64,000 nt of DNA, taken from positions 1-64,000 of the forward strand of contig JBGTSY010000007.1 of assembly GCA_041940025.1 (NCBI GenBank), written 5' to 3'. This DNA is from UBA5859 sp041940025. Its GTDB lineage: Bacteria > Pseudomonadota > Gammaproteobacteria > UBA5859. The position numbers and the translations under genes were made by a program. Every line of letters begins with the position of its first letter. Position 1 is the first letter of the stretch. The notes under the pieces are model-generated. The model made no database searches, was not told where the DNA came from, and saw only the letters and a list, made by a program, of their open reading frames with translations. This document shows, piece after piece, positions 44,231-53,389 of this stretch.

Positions 44231-45119
44231 ATTCGGTCCTCAGCATCCAATCTAATGTCTCTTCCAAGTTGATCATACGATAGTTGCCAGTTAAATTTTT
44301 CAATTTCGCAACGTCACCAACCAATTTTTTAACTTCGTTTGCCCTGACAAAATTTGGATTAACAGACACCTCCAAACTATGGCCACTCAATTTTTCAACT
44401 ATGGCTAGAATTTCTCGTAAGGAATATGCACGCCCTGAACAAATATTAATTGTCTCCCCTGATGGGCTGGTTTCTAGCAATCGACGATAAATTTCCGCAA
44501 CGACACGAACGTCGCTAAAATCTCGCCAAACATCCAAATTACCTAACTCTAAAGTTCTTGCTCGGTTTTTAAAATGATCTACGATTTTCGGTATTATGAA
44601 TCGTGGACTCTGGCAAACCCCTGTGTAGTTGAACGGCCTAGTAATTACGATAGGTAAATAGTCTGACCATAACCTAGCCATGTGCTCCATCGCCAACTTA
44701 CTTACCGCGTAATCATTCTCGGGATTGACTATCATTGATTCGGTCAACACACCCTCTGAAGTATTGCCGTACACATTTGCACTACTCGATAAAACAACAG
44801 TTTTTGGCGCTTTCTTGCACCTACCTAATGATTCCAATAAATTACGTGTTCCTATAATATTAGTCTCATAAAATTCACCAGGGGAACCATGGCCAACGAA
44901 AGAGACAGCTGCCAAATGAATCACTGCATCGGGTTGGACTCCATCCACTATTAATTTTAAATTTTTTTCATCCAATAAATTTGCTTGAAAAATCCGATCG
45001 TTTTTTGAATCATTTTTGGAGGCAGTTCCATAAACTAACCAACCATTGTTAGCTAATTCCTGTGAAACATATCTACCGGTAAATCCTTCTATTCCTGTAA
45101 TGAGAGCGACATTGTTCAT
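44208..45119 (-). CDS. rmd: GDP-6-deoxy-4-keto-D-mannose reductase
   Basis: A 303-residue short-chain reductase that completes GDP-D-rhamnose from the product of Gmd. It has the nucleotide motif ALITGIEGFTGRYVS, VVLSSSANVYG, the YAVSKLAMEH active-site segment and RPFNYTGVCQSPRFIIPKI, the last typical of Rmd. An alternative GTG start at 45140 would overlap gmd; neither start has a clear ribosome site. Together with gmd directly upstream it indicates D-rhamnose (or a related 6-deoxymannose) in the surface glycan. GDP-6-deoxy-talose or fucose routes are less likely, since no fcl is seen. Confidence 0.85.
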   Translation of the reverse strand: MNNVALITGIEGFTGRYVSQELANNGWLVYGTASKNDSKNDRIFQANLLDEKNLKLIVDGVQPDAVIHLAAVSFVGHGSPGEFYETNIIGTRNLLESLGRCKKAPKTVVLSSSANVYGNTSEGVLTESMIVNPENDYAVSKLAMEHMARLWSDYLPIVITRPFNYTGVCQSPRFIIPKIVDHFKNRARTLELGNLDVWRDFSDVRVVAEIYRRLLETSPSGETINICSGRAYSLREILAIVEKLSGHSLEVSVNPNFVRANEVKKLVGDVAKLKNLTGNYRMINLEETLDWMLRTECESHPFH

Positions 45120-45126
45120 TTTGAAA

Positions 45127-46164
45127 TTAAAAAGAAACACCTAATTTATTTCGTTTCAGATCGGCTTCCACCATCATTTTACAAAGTTGTTCTAGTGATG
45201 TTTTTGGGGCCCAACCCAATACATCCTTTGCTTTTGTTGGATCGCCTATCAATAGCTCGACTTCTGCTGGACGATAAAATTTAGGATTGACTTTGACAAT
45301 CTCTTTTCCTGTCTCTACATCTACAGCAATTTCATTCTCTGCCTCTCCCCGCCACTCAATTTCCATATCTAATGCTGCACAAGACAAGCTGACAAAGTCT
45401 CTTACCGTTTCTGTTCTATTCGTCGCTAATACGTATGTATCGGGATTATTTGCCTGGAGCATAAGATACATTCCCTCAACATAGTCTTTTGCAAATCCCC
45501 AGTCTCGCTTTGCATCCATATTCCCTAACTCTAGGTTATCTAACAAACCCAATCTAATTTTCGCTAATCCATCTGTTATTTTCCTAGTGACAAATTCAAG
45601 TCCCCGTAAAGGTGATTCGTGATTAAATAAAATGCCACTCACCCCAAAAATATTATATGATTCTCTGTAGTTCACCGTCATCCAATGTGCATATAGTTTT
45701 GCTACTCCATAAGGACTGCGCGGATAAAATGGTGTCGATTCTACTTGTGGGACTTCTTGAACTTTTCCAAACATTTCAGAAGTAGACGCTTGATAGAATC
45801 GAATATTCGTGTTCACAACTCTTATCGCCTCTAACAAATTCAACGGTCCAATTCCAGTGATCTGTGTAGTAGTATGGGGCTGATCAAACGAAACTCCTAC
45901 GAAGCTTTGTGCTGCTAAATTGTATATTTCGTCTGGTTGATACCTGTCTAAAAGACGAATGGACGTACCTAAATCAGTCAAATCGTATTCGACCAAATGA
46001 AAATTAGGATGTCCCTCTAAACCCAATTCTTTTATTCGCCAAAAGTTGGTGGAAGCAGTTCTACGATAAGTTCCATAGACGCAATAACCCTTATTCAACA
46101 AGAGCTCTGCCAAGTAAGCACCGTCTTGTCCTGTTATACCTGTTATCAAAGCTACTTTTGTCAT
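45127..46164 (-). CDS. gmd: GDP-mannose 4,6-dehydratase
   Basis: A 345-residue enzyme converting GDP-mannose to GDP-4-keto-6-deoxymannose. Clear family motifs: ALITGITGQDGAYLAELLL, YNLAAQSFVGVSF, STSEMFGKVQEVPQ, the catalytic YGVAKLYAHW and FNHESPLRG. It heads the preserved part of the gmd-rmd-glycosyltransferase run. Upstream on the same strand the sequence is decayed (gene fragment, then IS30 remnant), so its original promoter or preceding genes may have been lost. Confidence 0.95.
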   Translation of the reverse strand: MTKVALITGITGQDGAYLAELLLNKGYCVYGTYRRTASTNFWRIKELGLEGHPNFHLVEYDLTDLGTSIRLLDRYQPDEIYNLAAQSFVGVSFDQPHTTTQITGIGPLNLLEAIRVVNTNIRFYQASTSEMFGKVQEVPQVESTPFYPRSPYGVAKLYAHWMTVNYRESYNIFGVSGILFNHESPLRGLEFVTRKITDGLAKIRLGLLDNLELGNMDAKRDWGFAKDYVEGMYLMLQANNPDTYVLATNRTETVRDFVSLSCAALDMEIEWRGEAENEIAVDVETGKEIVKVNPKFYRPAEVELLIGDPTKAKDVLGWAPKTSLEQLCKMMVEADLKRNKLGVSF

Positions 46165-46165
46165 G

Positions 46166-46460
46166 CTACATTCTCTGACCTATATTAGATGTACTTTTTC
46201 TTGATAATAAACCTTTAATCAACCTATTTGGTCGATTTCCGGTCTTTTCGTAAGAATAAATATCTCTCCACTTTCTAGAATTATTTTCGATTTCAACTAG
46301 ATTGTCATTTCCTTCAAGTAATTATCTTCCGATTTTTACCAATCTATCCGAAATATTTGCTTGTCCTGTCACCACCAATTTAAATATATCATTAAAGATA
46401 TCATCGAATATACTGATGGGTACACAGCAACCGGCACACCGATTGATCGGTCTTATTTTA
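46166..46460 (-). pseudogene. Degenerate gene fragment upstream of gmd
   Basis: One minus-strand frame reads as protein-like sequence ending two bases before the gmd start codon: IFDDIFNDIFKLVVTGQ, a TAA at 46322-46324, then LLEGNDNLVEIENNSRKW and a basic C-terminus before TAG at 46166. It has no start codon and one internal stop. The spacing and the NSRKW...YSYEK pattern recall the C-termini of GT4 glycosyltransferases, but the match is weak. It looks like the tail of a gene whose upstream part was removed. Confidence 0.35.
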
Positions 46461-47506
46461 CAGTACCAGGCACCAACTGTCCCGCTAACTGGTGTGGATA
46501 AAAAATAAGTTTGCTTTTAGCAGTTGGTTCATTGTTTCATCTTGTTACATAAACTCTGAGCTGAATTCTACAATATTTTGTAAGGCATCAATTTTTGTTT
46601 TTATAAATTTCTTTTGCTCACGCTTTCAAATACAAAGAGCAATTAAGTGATGAGACGAGTCAATCCTTTTGCATTCTCGTTTATACTTTGCTGCCATGAT
46701 GCATAGGGATGAGCAAGGTAACTATCGGCGCTCAGTCCTTTAGCGGTCGTGGCCTGCTCGTCACATTCAAAACTATTATCGAAGATGATGGTTTTTACCT
46801 TCGAGTGCATCTGCGACAGATGTCTTAGCGCCGCTTTTGTTAATAAATCCGCACCTTTAATCGTCAATCGAATCCCCACTGTATACAGCCTCTTGCGCGC
46901 TACTATCCTCAATCAAGTATTTTTTCAGCCATTCCCCAATACCGTTTCACTTTTCCTGTCACCAACCCGGGTCCGCTGTTCAACCACACCTGGTCATTCA
47001 TCAATATTAACTCCGCTCTTTAACGTGTCTTTGCGATCATAATGACCATACCGCCTACAACAAGGATTGCTGTCAAGACGACGCTACTTCAATCGCTCAC
47101 CGCTTAGTGCGTTATCAGCATAGATCAGCCTGTATAGAGTTCCATGATGTAACGAACTTTTTGTGCTTGTTTAAATCCTCCACCTGCTGCGGGCTCAACT
47201 CTTGCTTAATAAACCTGGCCATCCAGTACCACACCCCATCTGTGATTTTAATTGGCTGAGGGTTTGCTTTTCGTCAGGACTCTATCAGTCGCTGAGCCTG
47301 CCTCGGGTGATAGCCTCGCAAACCTTGATAGCATGATGCTCTCGACTCATTGATGACGGGCGTGTTCCCAGTAGACCGGTCTTCACACTCTCTTGGGGGA
47401 TCTGCATTATTCTAAAATCAATCTGGTGCCGTTCGTTTTCGATCAGCTGGCCATCTTTATCAGAAATTGCACTTACCTATGCGAATGCGTGACGTTCTAA
47501 TTTGTC
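46172..47506. other. Decayed 1.3-kb stretch inside the sugar cluster
   Basis: No intact gene between gmd and the epimerase gene at 47507. It holds the degenerate fragment next to gmd, an A+T-rich part (46460-46640) without features, and an inactivated IS30-family transposase (46643-47450). The element's terminal inverted repeats are not recognisable, so the insertion is old or truncated. Confidence 0.6.
46643..47450 (-). pseudogene. IS30-family transposase remnant
   Basis: Minus-strand fragments in more than one frame follow the order of an IS30 transposase: LIENERHQI, GYHPRQAQRLIES (then a stop), ELSPQQVEDL from the second HTH part, RRYGHYDRKDT, IDE-stop-PGVVEQRTRVGD (normally IDERP...RxGDWEGD), and a final open stretch with KTIIFDNSFECDEQ and AHPYASWQQSINENAKGL. 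The last corresponds to the DDE-domain motifs FDNG.EF and PY.SWERG.NEN.NGL. Several stops and frameshifts, changed catalytic neighbours and a missing 3' end show it is dead. Confidence 0.8.
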
Positions 47507-48517
47507 TTATGTTTTAAAATACGTTTTATACCAAGCGATAAAAGATTCAACCCCCTCTCCAATTTTGGTATTTGGCTTAAATCCTACACTCGATTTTAAA
47601 TCTTCCACATCCGCATAAGTCTCCGGCACATCTCCGGGTTGTATAGGCAACATATTCTTTCTTGCTGTTTTAGCCAACGCCTTTTCAATGGCACCAATAA
47701 AATCCATTAACTCCACTGGATTATTGTTGCCAATATTGTAGAGTCGATAGGGAGCAGGGCTCGTTCCCGGATCGGGCTTATCGGCCGACCAATTGGGGTT
47801 CGGCTCCGCCACCTTGTCGGTAACGCGAACGACTCCTTCCACAATGTCATCGATATAGGTGAAATCCCGGCGCATTTTACCATGATTAAATACATCAATG
47901 GGCTCATCATTCAATATCGCCTTGGTGAACAAGAACAAAGCCATATCTGGGCGGCCCCAGGGACCATAGACGGTAAAAAAGCGCAGCCCCGTAGTGGGCA
48001 AACCGTAGAGATGACTATAAGTATGGGCCATCAATTCATTGGACTTTTTACTGGCGGCATAGAGGGAAACGGGATGATCCACGTTATCATGCACGGAAAA
48101 AGGCATTTGCGTATTGAGGCCGTAAACTGACGATGAGGAGGCATACACCAAGTGTTGCACTTTATTATGTCGACACCCTTCCAAGATATTCATAAAGCCA
48201 ACAATATTACTGCTGATGTATGCATGGGGGTTTTCCAAAGAGTAGCGCACGCCAGCCTGAGCAGCTAGATTGACTACTTTTTCAAACTGTTCTTGCTTGA
48301 ACAGCTTCTCCATGCCTGATCTATCTTGCAAATCCATTTTGATGAATCTGAAATTTGGGTGATCTTCGATCTGCGCCAAGCGATCTTTTTTAAGCTGGAC
48401 ATCATAGTAGTCGTTTAAAATATCCAGTCCTACCACCTCATCACCCCGAGCTAACAGGGCCTGACTTAAATGGAAGCCGATAAACCCAGCCGCCCCGGTG
48501 ACCAATATTTTTGTCAT
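47507..48517 (-). CDS. UDP-glucuronate/HexNAc-uronate 4-epimerase-like protein
   Basis: A 336-residue extended short-chain dehydrogenase with VTGAAGFIGFHLSQALL, LAAQAGVRYSLENP, SSSSVYGLNTQMPF, the YAASKKSNELMAH active site and FTVYGPWGRPDMALF. These are hallmarks of capsule UDP-uronate epimerases (CapI/WbnF type). The ATG at 48517 overlaps the stop of the preceding dehydrogenase gene (ATGA), so the two are coupled and probably act in series on the same UDP-sugar. A two-codon longer start is possible. Confidence 0.9.
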   Translation of the reverse strand: MTKILVTGAAGFIGFHLSQALLARGDEVVGLDILNDYYDVQLKKDRLAQIEDHPNFRFIKMDLQDRSGMEKLFKQEQFEKVVNLAAQAGVRYSLENPHAYISSNIVGFMNILEGCRHNKVQHLVYASSSSVYGLNTQMPFSVHDNVDHPVSLYAASKKSNELMAHTYSHLYGLPTTGLRFFTVYGPWGRPDMALFLFTKAILNDEPIDVFNHGKMRRDFTYIDDIVEGVVRVTDKVAEPNPNWSADKPDPGTSPAPYRLYNIGNNNPVELMDFIGAIEKALAKTARKNMLPIQPGDVPETYADVEDLKSSVGFKPNTKIGEGVESFIAWYKTYFKT

Positions 48518-49806
48518 AGGCGCCACACCCTGAACCCAGCTTTCACTAAATCAGTTCGGGAAAAACTCGATTTGATGTCCACAAAGGGTGCGCCCACTTG
48601 GCAATGTCCGGCGAGCTGTTCTAATGGATACGCCAATAGCTCCCGATGGGGAACGGCGGCCACTACCGCGTCAATTCGACTGAGGCCGTCCAGTTCCACT
48701 AAGGTGACAGCGTACTCGTGCTTCGCCTCTTCGCTGTCCGCCACCGGATCCCATACCAACACTTCGACCCCATACTCTTCCAACTCTCGAATCACATCCA
48801 CCACTTTGGTATTGCGAATATCTGCGCAATTCTCCTTAAAGGTCAGCCCCATCACCAACACTTGCGCTCCCTTGATGTTACTGCCCGCATCCACCATCTG
48901 CTTAATGGTTTCGCTGGCAATGAAACGCCCCATGCCATCGTTGATACGTCGGCCAGCAAGAATGACTTCCGGGTTATAACCAAGTATTTGGGCTTTATGC
49001 GTCAGGTAGTAAGGATCGACTCCTATGCAGTGCCCCCCCACTAAGCCGGGACGAAAGGGGAGAAAATTCCACTTGGTACCTGCGGCTTCCAAGACTTCCA
49101 TGGTATCTATTTGCATCTCATTAAATATGATAGCCAACTCATTCATTAAGGCAATATTTAAATCTCGTTGGGTATTCTCGATAACCTTGGCGGCTTCCGC
49201 CACCTTGATGCTGGATGCCCGGTGGACCCCTGCCTCAATTACCTGTTCATATAAACCCGCCACAGCCTGTAACGTTTGTTCATCCTGGCCTGAAACCACC
49301 TTGATAATTTTCTCTAAGGTGTGCTCAGTATCGCCTGGATTGATGCGCTCAGGTGAATAGCCTACTTGAAAATCCTGGCCATTCTTCAATCCCGAAATTT
49401 TTTCCAACAGAGGCACACAGACCTCCTCGGTGACACCTGGGTAAACTGTGGATTCGAAAATTACTATCGCCCCAGCTTGCATATGCTTGGCGACCGTTTC
49501 GCAAGCGCGCTCTACCGGTGTCAAGTCGGGCCGTTTCGCCAAATCGATTGGGGTGGGTACCGCCACCACCAGAAAGTCTGCCTGATTTAAACAACTGGGA
49601 TCCGCTTCAAAGCTAATTTGACTGGCCTGACTGAATCGATCCGCCTTCATTTCGCCCGCAGGATCGTCGCCCGCCCGGTATGCTGAAACCTTCGTTTCGC
49701 TCACATCAAAACCGATTGTGGGCATCACGCGACCAAAGGCGAGTGCCAGTGGCAAACCCACATATCCCAGACCGACAACTGCAACTGTTTTCTCATCATA
49801 ATTCAT
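48514..49806 (-). CDS. UDP-sugar 6-dehydrogenase (TviB/WbpO-like)
   Basis: A 430-residue NAD-dependent dehydrogenase oxidising the C6 of a UDP-HexNAc (or UDP-glucose) to the uronate. It shows VAVVGLGYVGLPLALAFG, VAVPTPID, FESTVYPGVTEEVC, SPERINPGD, and the catalytic Cys in VGGHCIGVDPYYL. The PERINPGD and FRPGLVGGHCIGVDP segments favour the TviB/WbpO group over simple UDP-glucose dehydrogenase. The ATG at 49806 begins the conserved fold; the longer ORF to 49848 is unlikely. Coupled with the epimerase downstream. Confidence 0.92.
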   Translation of the reverse strand: MNYDEKTVAVVGLGYVGLPLALAFGRVMPTIGFDVSETKVSAYRAGDDPAGEMKADRFSQASQISFEADPSCLNQADFLVVAVPTPIDLAKRPDLTPVERACETVAKHMQAGAIVIFESTVYPGVTEEVCVPLLEKISGLKNGQDFQVGYSPERINPGDTEHTLEKIIKVVSGQDEQTLQAVAGLYEQVIEAGVHRASSIKVAEAAKVIENTQRDLNIALMNELAIIFNEMQIDTMEVLEAAGTKWNFLPFRPGLVGGHCIGVDPYYLTHKAQILGYNPEVILAGRRINDGMGRFIASETIKQMVDAGSNIKGAQVLVMGLTFKENCADIRNTKVVDVIRELEEYGVEVLVWDPVADSEEAKHEYAVTLVELDGLSRIDAVVAAVPHRELLAYPLEQLAGHCQVGAPFVDIKSSFSRTDLVKAGFRVWRL

Positions 49807-49934
49807 ATTGGGAGAACCTCGAGGGAAAGAAATTTCGTGGTGGGTCAATAATTGGCTCTTAAATAGCGTTGGTAGCTAAAAATTCGTGTTCACTCCATGA
49901 TTCACAATAGCCACATTATAACCCAGCTTTTAGC

Positions 49935-50819
49935 TTATTTTTCGGCGAGTTGTAACAAGACTTGATGTAAGGAGTCTTGCCAACGAGGTCGATTGTAAGC
50001 GAACAATGTGTCGAAACGGCTACAGTCCAGTCGCGAGTTAGCGGGCCGAGCTAACGCCGCACCATAGTCATCTGTGGAGATAGGCCTGAGATGCGGAAGG
50101 TTTGAGATAATTCCTAACTCCAAGGCCTGACAAAAGATCTCTTCAGCGAAACCATACCAGCTGGTTTCCCCCTGCGCGGTGAAATGAAACAGGCCCGGGT
50201 GAAAGGGTTCACCCTGGACAAAACGATTCAACAGCATAAGCAGCATATTTGCTACATCCACAGCAGAAGTAGGCGCACCCACTTGATCATCGATAACCGA
50301 AATCTTCTGACCGGATTTTGCCAACTTCAACATGGTTTTGACAAAATTATCACCGGTCGCGCTGTAGATCCAACTGATGCGAATGATCATCGCTTCCACA
50401 TTGGATTCGATGATCGCTTGCTCTCCTTGTAACTTACTCTGGCCATAAACATTCAGTGGATTGGGTGTATCTTGCTCCACATAGGCTGTAGATTGAGTGC
50501 CATCAAAAACATAATCTGTAGAGAGATGAATTAAGGGGATCTGCCGTTCAACACACAATTCGGCCAGGTGCCGAACCCCCAAGCCATTAATAGCAAAAGC
50601 CGTATCGGATTGCGATTCTGCCTGATTCACATTGGTATAGGCAGCAGCATTAACAATCAATTGCGGTTCAAATCTGCTGATAGAGGCTCGAATGCTCGAT
50701 TTTTGGCTGACATCCAGCTCTGGCCTTCCTAGATAGTTGACGCACGCTTGCCCAGTCTCTAGGCCTTTCAGCGCTTGTGCCACTTGACCCTGTCGACCCA
50801 CACAGAGAACTCGCTTCAT
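49935..50819 (-). CDS. rmlD: dTDP-4-dehydrorhamnose reductase
   Basis: Last step of dTDP-L-rhamnose synthesis, 294 residues. CVGRQGQVAQALKGL near the N-terminus is the nucleotide site, AAYTNVNQAE and STDYVFDGTQ are family motifs, and YGQSKLQGEQA has the active Tyr-x3-Lys. Its ATG overlaps the rmlC stop (ATGA). It ends the rmlB-A-C-D operon. Confidence 0.96.
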   Translation of the reverse strand: MKRVLCVGRQGQVAQALKGLETGQACVNYLGRPELDVSQKSSIRASISRFEPQLIVNAAAYTNVNQAESQSDTAFAINGLGVRHLAELCVERQIPLIHLSTDYVFDGTQSTAYVEQDTPNPLNVYGQSKLQGEQAIIESNVEAMIIRISWIYSATGDNFVKTMLKLAKSGQKISVIDDQVGAPTSAVDVANMLLMLLNRFVQGEPFHPGLFHFTAQGETSWYGFAEEIFCQALELGIISNLPHLRPISTDDYGAALARPANSRLDCSRFDTLFAYNRPRWQDSLHQVLLQLAEK

Positions 50820-51364
50820 ACACCTAGAGACTCTTTATATTCTTGAAAACTACCCAAGTCTTGATCTTTATCGGATAGGATAAACTCGATATCCGCCGGC
50901 CAATCAATCGCAATATCGGGATCTTGCCAATGGATACCACCTTCATCTTCAACATCGTAGTACTGGGTACATTTATATTGGAAATGAGCTGTGGCGGAAA
51001 GAACACAAAACCCGTGGGCAAAACCTGGTGGAAGCCAAATTTGTCGATGGTTTTCCCCGCTTAGCACCAGGCTATACCATTCACCAAAGGTTTCCGAATT
51101 TGGCCTGAGATCAACCGCCACATCGAATACCTCCCCCTCAGTCACAAAAACCAACTTACCTTGGGGCTTCTGTTTTTGAAAATGCAATCCACGCAATACC
51201 CCACGCTGTGAAAAAGAGTGATTGTCCTGCACGAATGGAGATATGCCCAACTCGCTATACCTAAATTGAGAATAGGTCTCTTGAAAATATCCTCGAGAGT
51301 CACCAAACACCTTGGGTTCAATAATAAGCAGATCCTTGATGGGCGTCTCAATTACCTTCACCAC
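50816..51364 (-). CDS. rmlC: dTDP-4-dehydrorhamnose 3,5-epimerase
   Basis: Cupin-fold epimerase of 182 residues, third enzyme of L-rhamnose synthesis. PKVFGDSRGYFQETYS, FVQDNHSFSQRGVLRGLHFQ (with the catalytic His in RGLHFQ) and WLPPGFAHGFCVLS are diagnostic. It begins with GTG (two in tandem) overlapping the end of rmlA, with GAGG just upstream as ribosome site. Confidence 0.96.
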   Translation of the reverse strand: MVKVIETPIKDLLIIEPKVFGDSRGYFQETYSQFRYSELGISPFVQDNHSFSQRGVLRGLHFQKQKPQGKLVFVTEGEVFDVAVDLRPNSETFGEWYSLVLSGENHRQIWLPPGFAHGFCVLSATAHFQYKCTQYYDVEDEGGIHWQDPDIAIDWPADIEFILSDKDQDLGSFQEYKESLGV

Positions 51365-52233
51365 TTCGCCTCATTTAATATCTGCAACAGATATTGTCCA
51401 TAACCGGTGTTGCACAAAGGTTGCGCCAGTGCCTCAAGCTGCGACTGGTTGATATAACCTTTACGAAACGCGATCTCTTCCGGGCATGCCACCTTCAAGC
51501 CTTGGCGTTTTTCCAACGTCTCGATGAACTGGCCGGCCTCCAACAACGATTCATGAGTGCCTGTATCCAACCAGGCAGAGCCCCTGCCCAGTCGCTGTAC
51601 ACTAAGGTTACCTTGTTTTAAATAGATGCGATTTAGATCGGTGATCTCCAATTCGCCACGGGCGGATGGCGATAGAGATTTCGCCCAATCCACCACTTGG
51701 TTATCGTAAAAATAGAGACCGGTCACCGCAAAATTTGACCTAGGCTTGCTGGGTTTTTCCTCCAGACTCACTGCCTGACCCTGGCGATCGAATTCCACTA
51801 CACCATAGCGCTCCGGATGATGTACCTGGTAGGCAAACACAACTGCTCCGGCGGTGAGCTTGGCAGCTTCCATCAGGCACTTTTCCAAACCATGGCCATG
51901 AAAAATATTATCCCCCAACACTAATGCACACGGCTCATCATTGATAAATGATTCACCGATTAAGAAAGCCTGCGCCAACCCATCAGGCGAAGGTTGAACA
52001 GCATACTGAATGCTTATTCCCCACTGCTCTCCGGTACCTAACAAGGATTCGAATCGGGGCGTATCTTGGGGAGTGGAAATCACCAGCACCTCGCGGATCC
52101 CAGCCAATAAGAGCAAGCTCAATGGATAATAGATCATAGGCTTATCGTAAACGGGTAGCAGTTGCTTAGAAACCACTCTAGTCACAGGATGAAGACGTGT
52201 GCCGGAGCCGCCGGCAAGAATAATTCCTTTCAC
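51358..52233 (-). CDS. rmlA: Glucose-1-phosphate thymidylyltransferase
   Basis: First enzyme of dTDP-L-rhamnose synthesis, joining glucose 1-phosphate and dTTP. The 291-residue length is normal, with ILAGGSGTRLHPVT, VYDKPMIYYPLS, LGDNIFHGHG and GSAWLDTGTHESL. The ATG overlaps the rmlB stop (ATGA), so rmlB and rmlA are coupled. Confidence 0.97.
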   Translation of the reverse strand: MKGIILAGGSGTRLHPVTRVVSKQLLPVYDKPMIYYPLSLLLLAGIREVLVISTPQDTPRFESLLGTGEQWGISIQYAVQPSPDGLAQAFLIGESFINDEPCALVLGDNIFHGHGLEKCLMEAAKLTAGAVVFAYQVHHPERYGVVEFDRQGQAVSLEEKPSKPRSNFAVTGLYFYDNQVVDWAKSLSPSARGELEITDLNRIYLKQGNLSVQRLGRGSAWLDTGTHESLLEAGQFIETLEKRQGLKVACPEEIAFRKGYINQSQLEALAQPLCNTGYGQYLLQILNEAKW

Positions 52234-53288
52234 TCTGATATCCCCAAGCCGATTCGTTGTTGTCGATATACACCGGACTCAATGCGCTGCCACCAATCGC
52301 GATTCTCTAAATACCAGCGTACTGTTTGCGTCATACCCGATTCGAAGGATTCCTTTGGTTGCCATTTGAGCTCAGAACCTATTTTTGTCGCATCTATTGC
52401 ATAGCGCTGATCGTGTCCCGGCCTATCCTGCACAAACTCTATCAACTGTTCGTAGCGTCCCACTTTGCCAGGTGCCTCCTTATCCAAAATGGCGCAAACG
52501 GTTTTCACCACCTCTAGATTAGTACGCTCCTCATGACCACCAATATTGTAGGTTTCTCCTACCTTACCTTCTGTTAGCACCTGATACAGTGCTCGCGCAT
52601 GATCTTCCACGTAAAGCCAATCTCGCACATTAGAGCCATCTCCATACACCGGTAATGCTTCCCCTCGTAGTGCCTTAATGATCATTAACGGTATCAATTT
52701 TTCAGGGAATTGAAAGGGACCATAATTGTTGGAACAATTGGTCATGACGGTGGGTAGCCCATAAGTGTGGTGCCAAGCCCGCACCAGATGATCCGAAGCC
52801 GCTTTACTGGCTGAATAGGGTGAGTTGGGTGCGTAGGGGGTCTCTTCAGTGAATTTACCTTCAGACCCTAAAGAGCCATATACCTCATCGGTAGAAATAT
52901 GATGAAAACGAAACTGTGCTGCGCTTCCAGTGTCGAGTTGTTTCCAGTAAGCTCTCGCGACTTCCAGCAGATGATAAGTACCCGTAATATTTGTCTCTAT
53001 GAATGCTGCAGGCCCATCAATAGAGCGATCAACATGGGATTCAGCCGCCAGGTGCATCAGGGCCTGTGGTTGGAACGTATCGAAACACTGCGACAATACT
53101 GAATAGTTCCTGATATCTGCTTTTACAAATTGATATCTTGGGTGTCTCTCTACGCAAGTCAATGAATCCAAATTACCTGCGTAAGTGAGCGCATCTAGAT
53201 TGAGCACGCTATGATCAGTTTGCTGAATTAAATAGCGCACCACTGCTGAGCCGATAAATCCAGCGCCACCCGTCACTAATATGCGCAA
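52230..53288 (-). CDS. rmlB: dTDP-glucose 4,6-dehydratase
   Basis: A 352-residue short-chain dehydratase, second enzyme of the pathway. VTGGAGFIGSAVVRYL, HLAAESHVDRSIDGP, STDEVYGSLG, the YSASKAASDHLVRAW active site and NNYGPFQFPEKLIPLMI are all present. First gene of the rmlBACD operon; about 100 bases of intergenic sequence separate it from the terminator of the maoC gene upstream, so its promoter should lie within 53289-53340. Confidence 0.97.
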   Translation of the reverse strand: MRILVTGGAGFIGSAVVRYLIQQTDHSVLNLDALTYAGNLDSLTCVERHPRYQFVKADIRNYSVLSQCFDTFQPQALMHLAAESHVDRSIDGPAAFIETNITGTYHLLEVARAYWKQLDTGSAAQFRFHHISTDEVYGSLGSEGKFTEETPYAPNSPYSASKAASDHLVRAWHHTYGLPTVMTNCSNNYGPFQFPEKLIPLMIIKALRGEALPVYGDGSNVRDWLYVEDHARALYQVLTEGKVGETYNIGGHEERTNLEVVKTVCAILDKEAPGKVGRYEQLIEFVQDRPGHDQRYAIDATKIGSELKWQPKESFESGMTQTVRWYLENRDWWQRIESGVYRQQRIGLGISE

Positions 53289-53340
53289 AAACTAGTCCCT
53301 CGAATCGCACAAATGATATTTAAAAAGCAAGTTTACCTGA

Positions 53341-53368
53341 AATAAAAACGGGGAGCATTGCTCCCCGT
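53341..53368 (-). terminator. Intrinsic terminator after the MaoC gene
   Basis: On the minus strand an 8-base perfect stem (ACGGGGAG with CTCCCCGT, 5-base loop) is followed directly by TTTTTATT. It lies 21 bases after the maoC-like stop codon and ends that transcript before rmlB. Confidence 0.92.
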
Positions 53369-53389
53369 CTGATCCCTGCGTGTCTGAGA

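Noticed and set aside
46302..46508. Plus-strand 68-codon ORF in the decayed region
   Set aside because: The opposite strand carries a better protein-like remnant ending at the gmd start; the plus frame has no motif.
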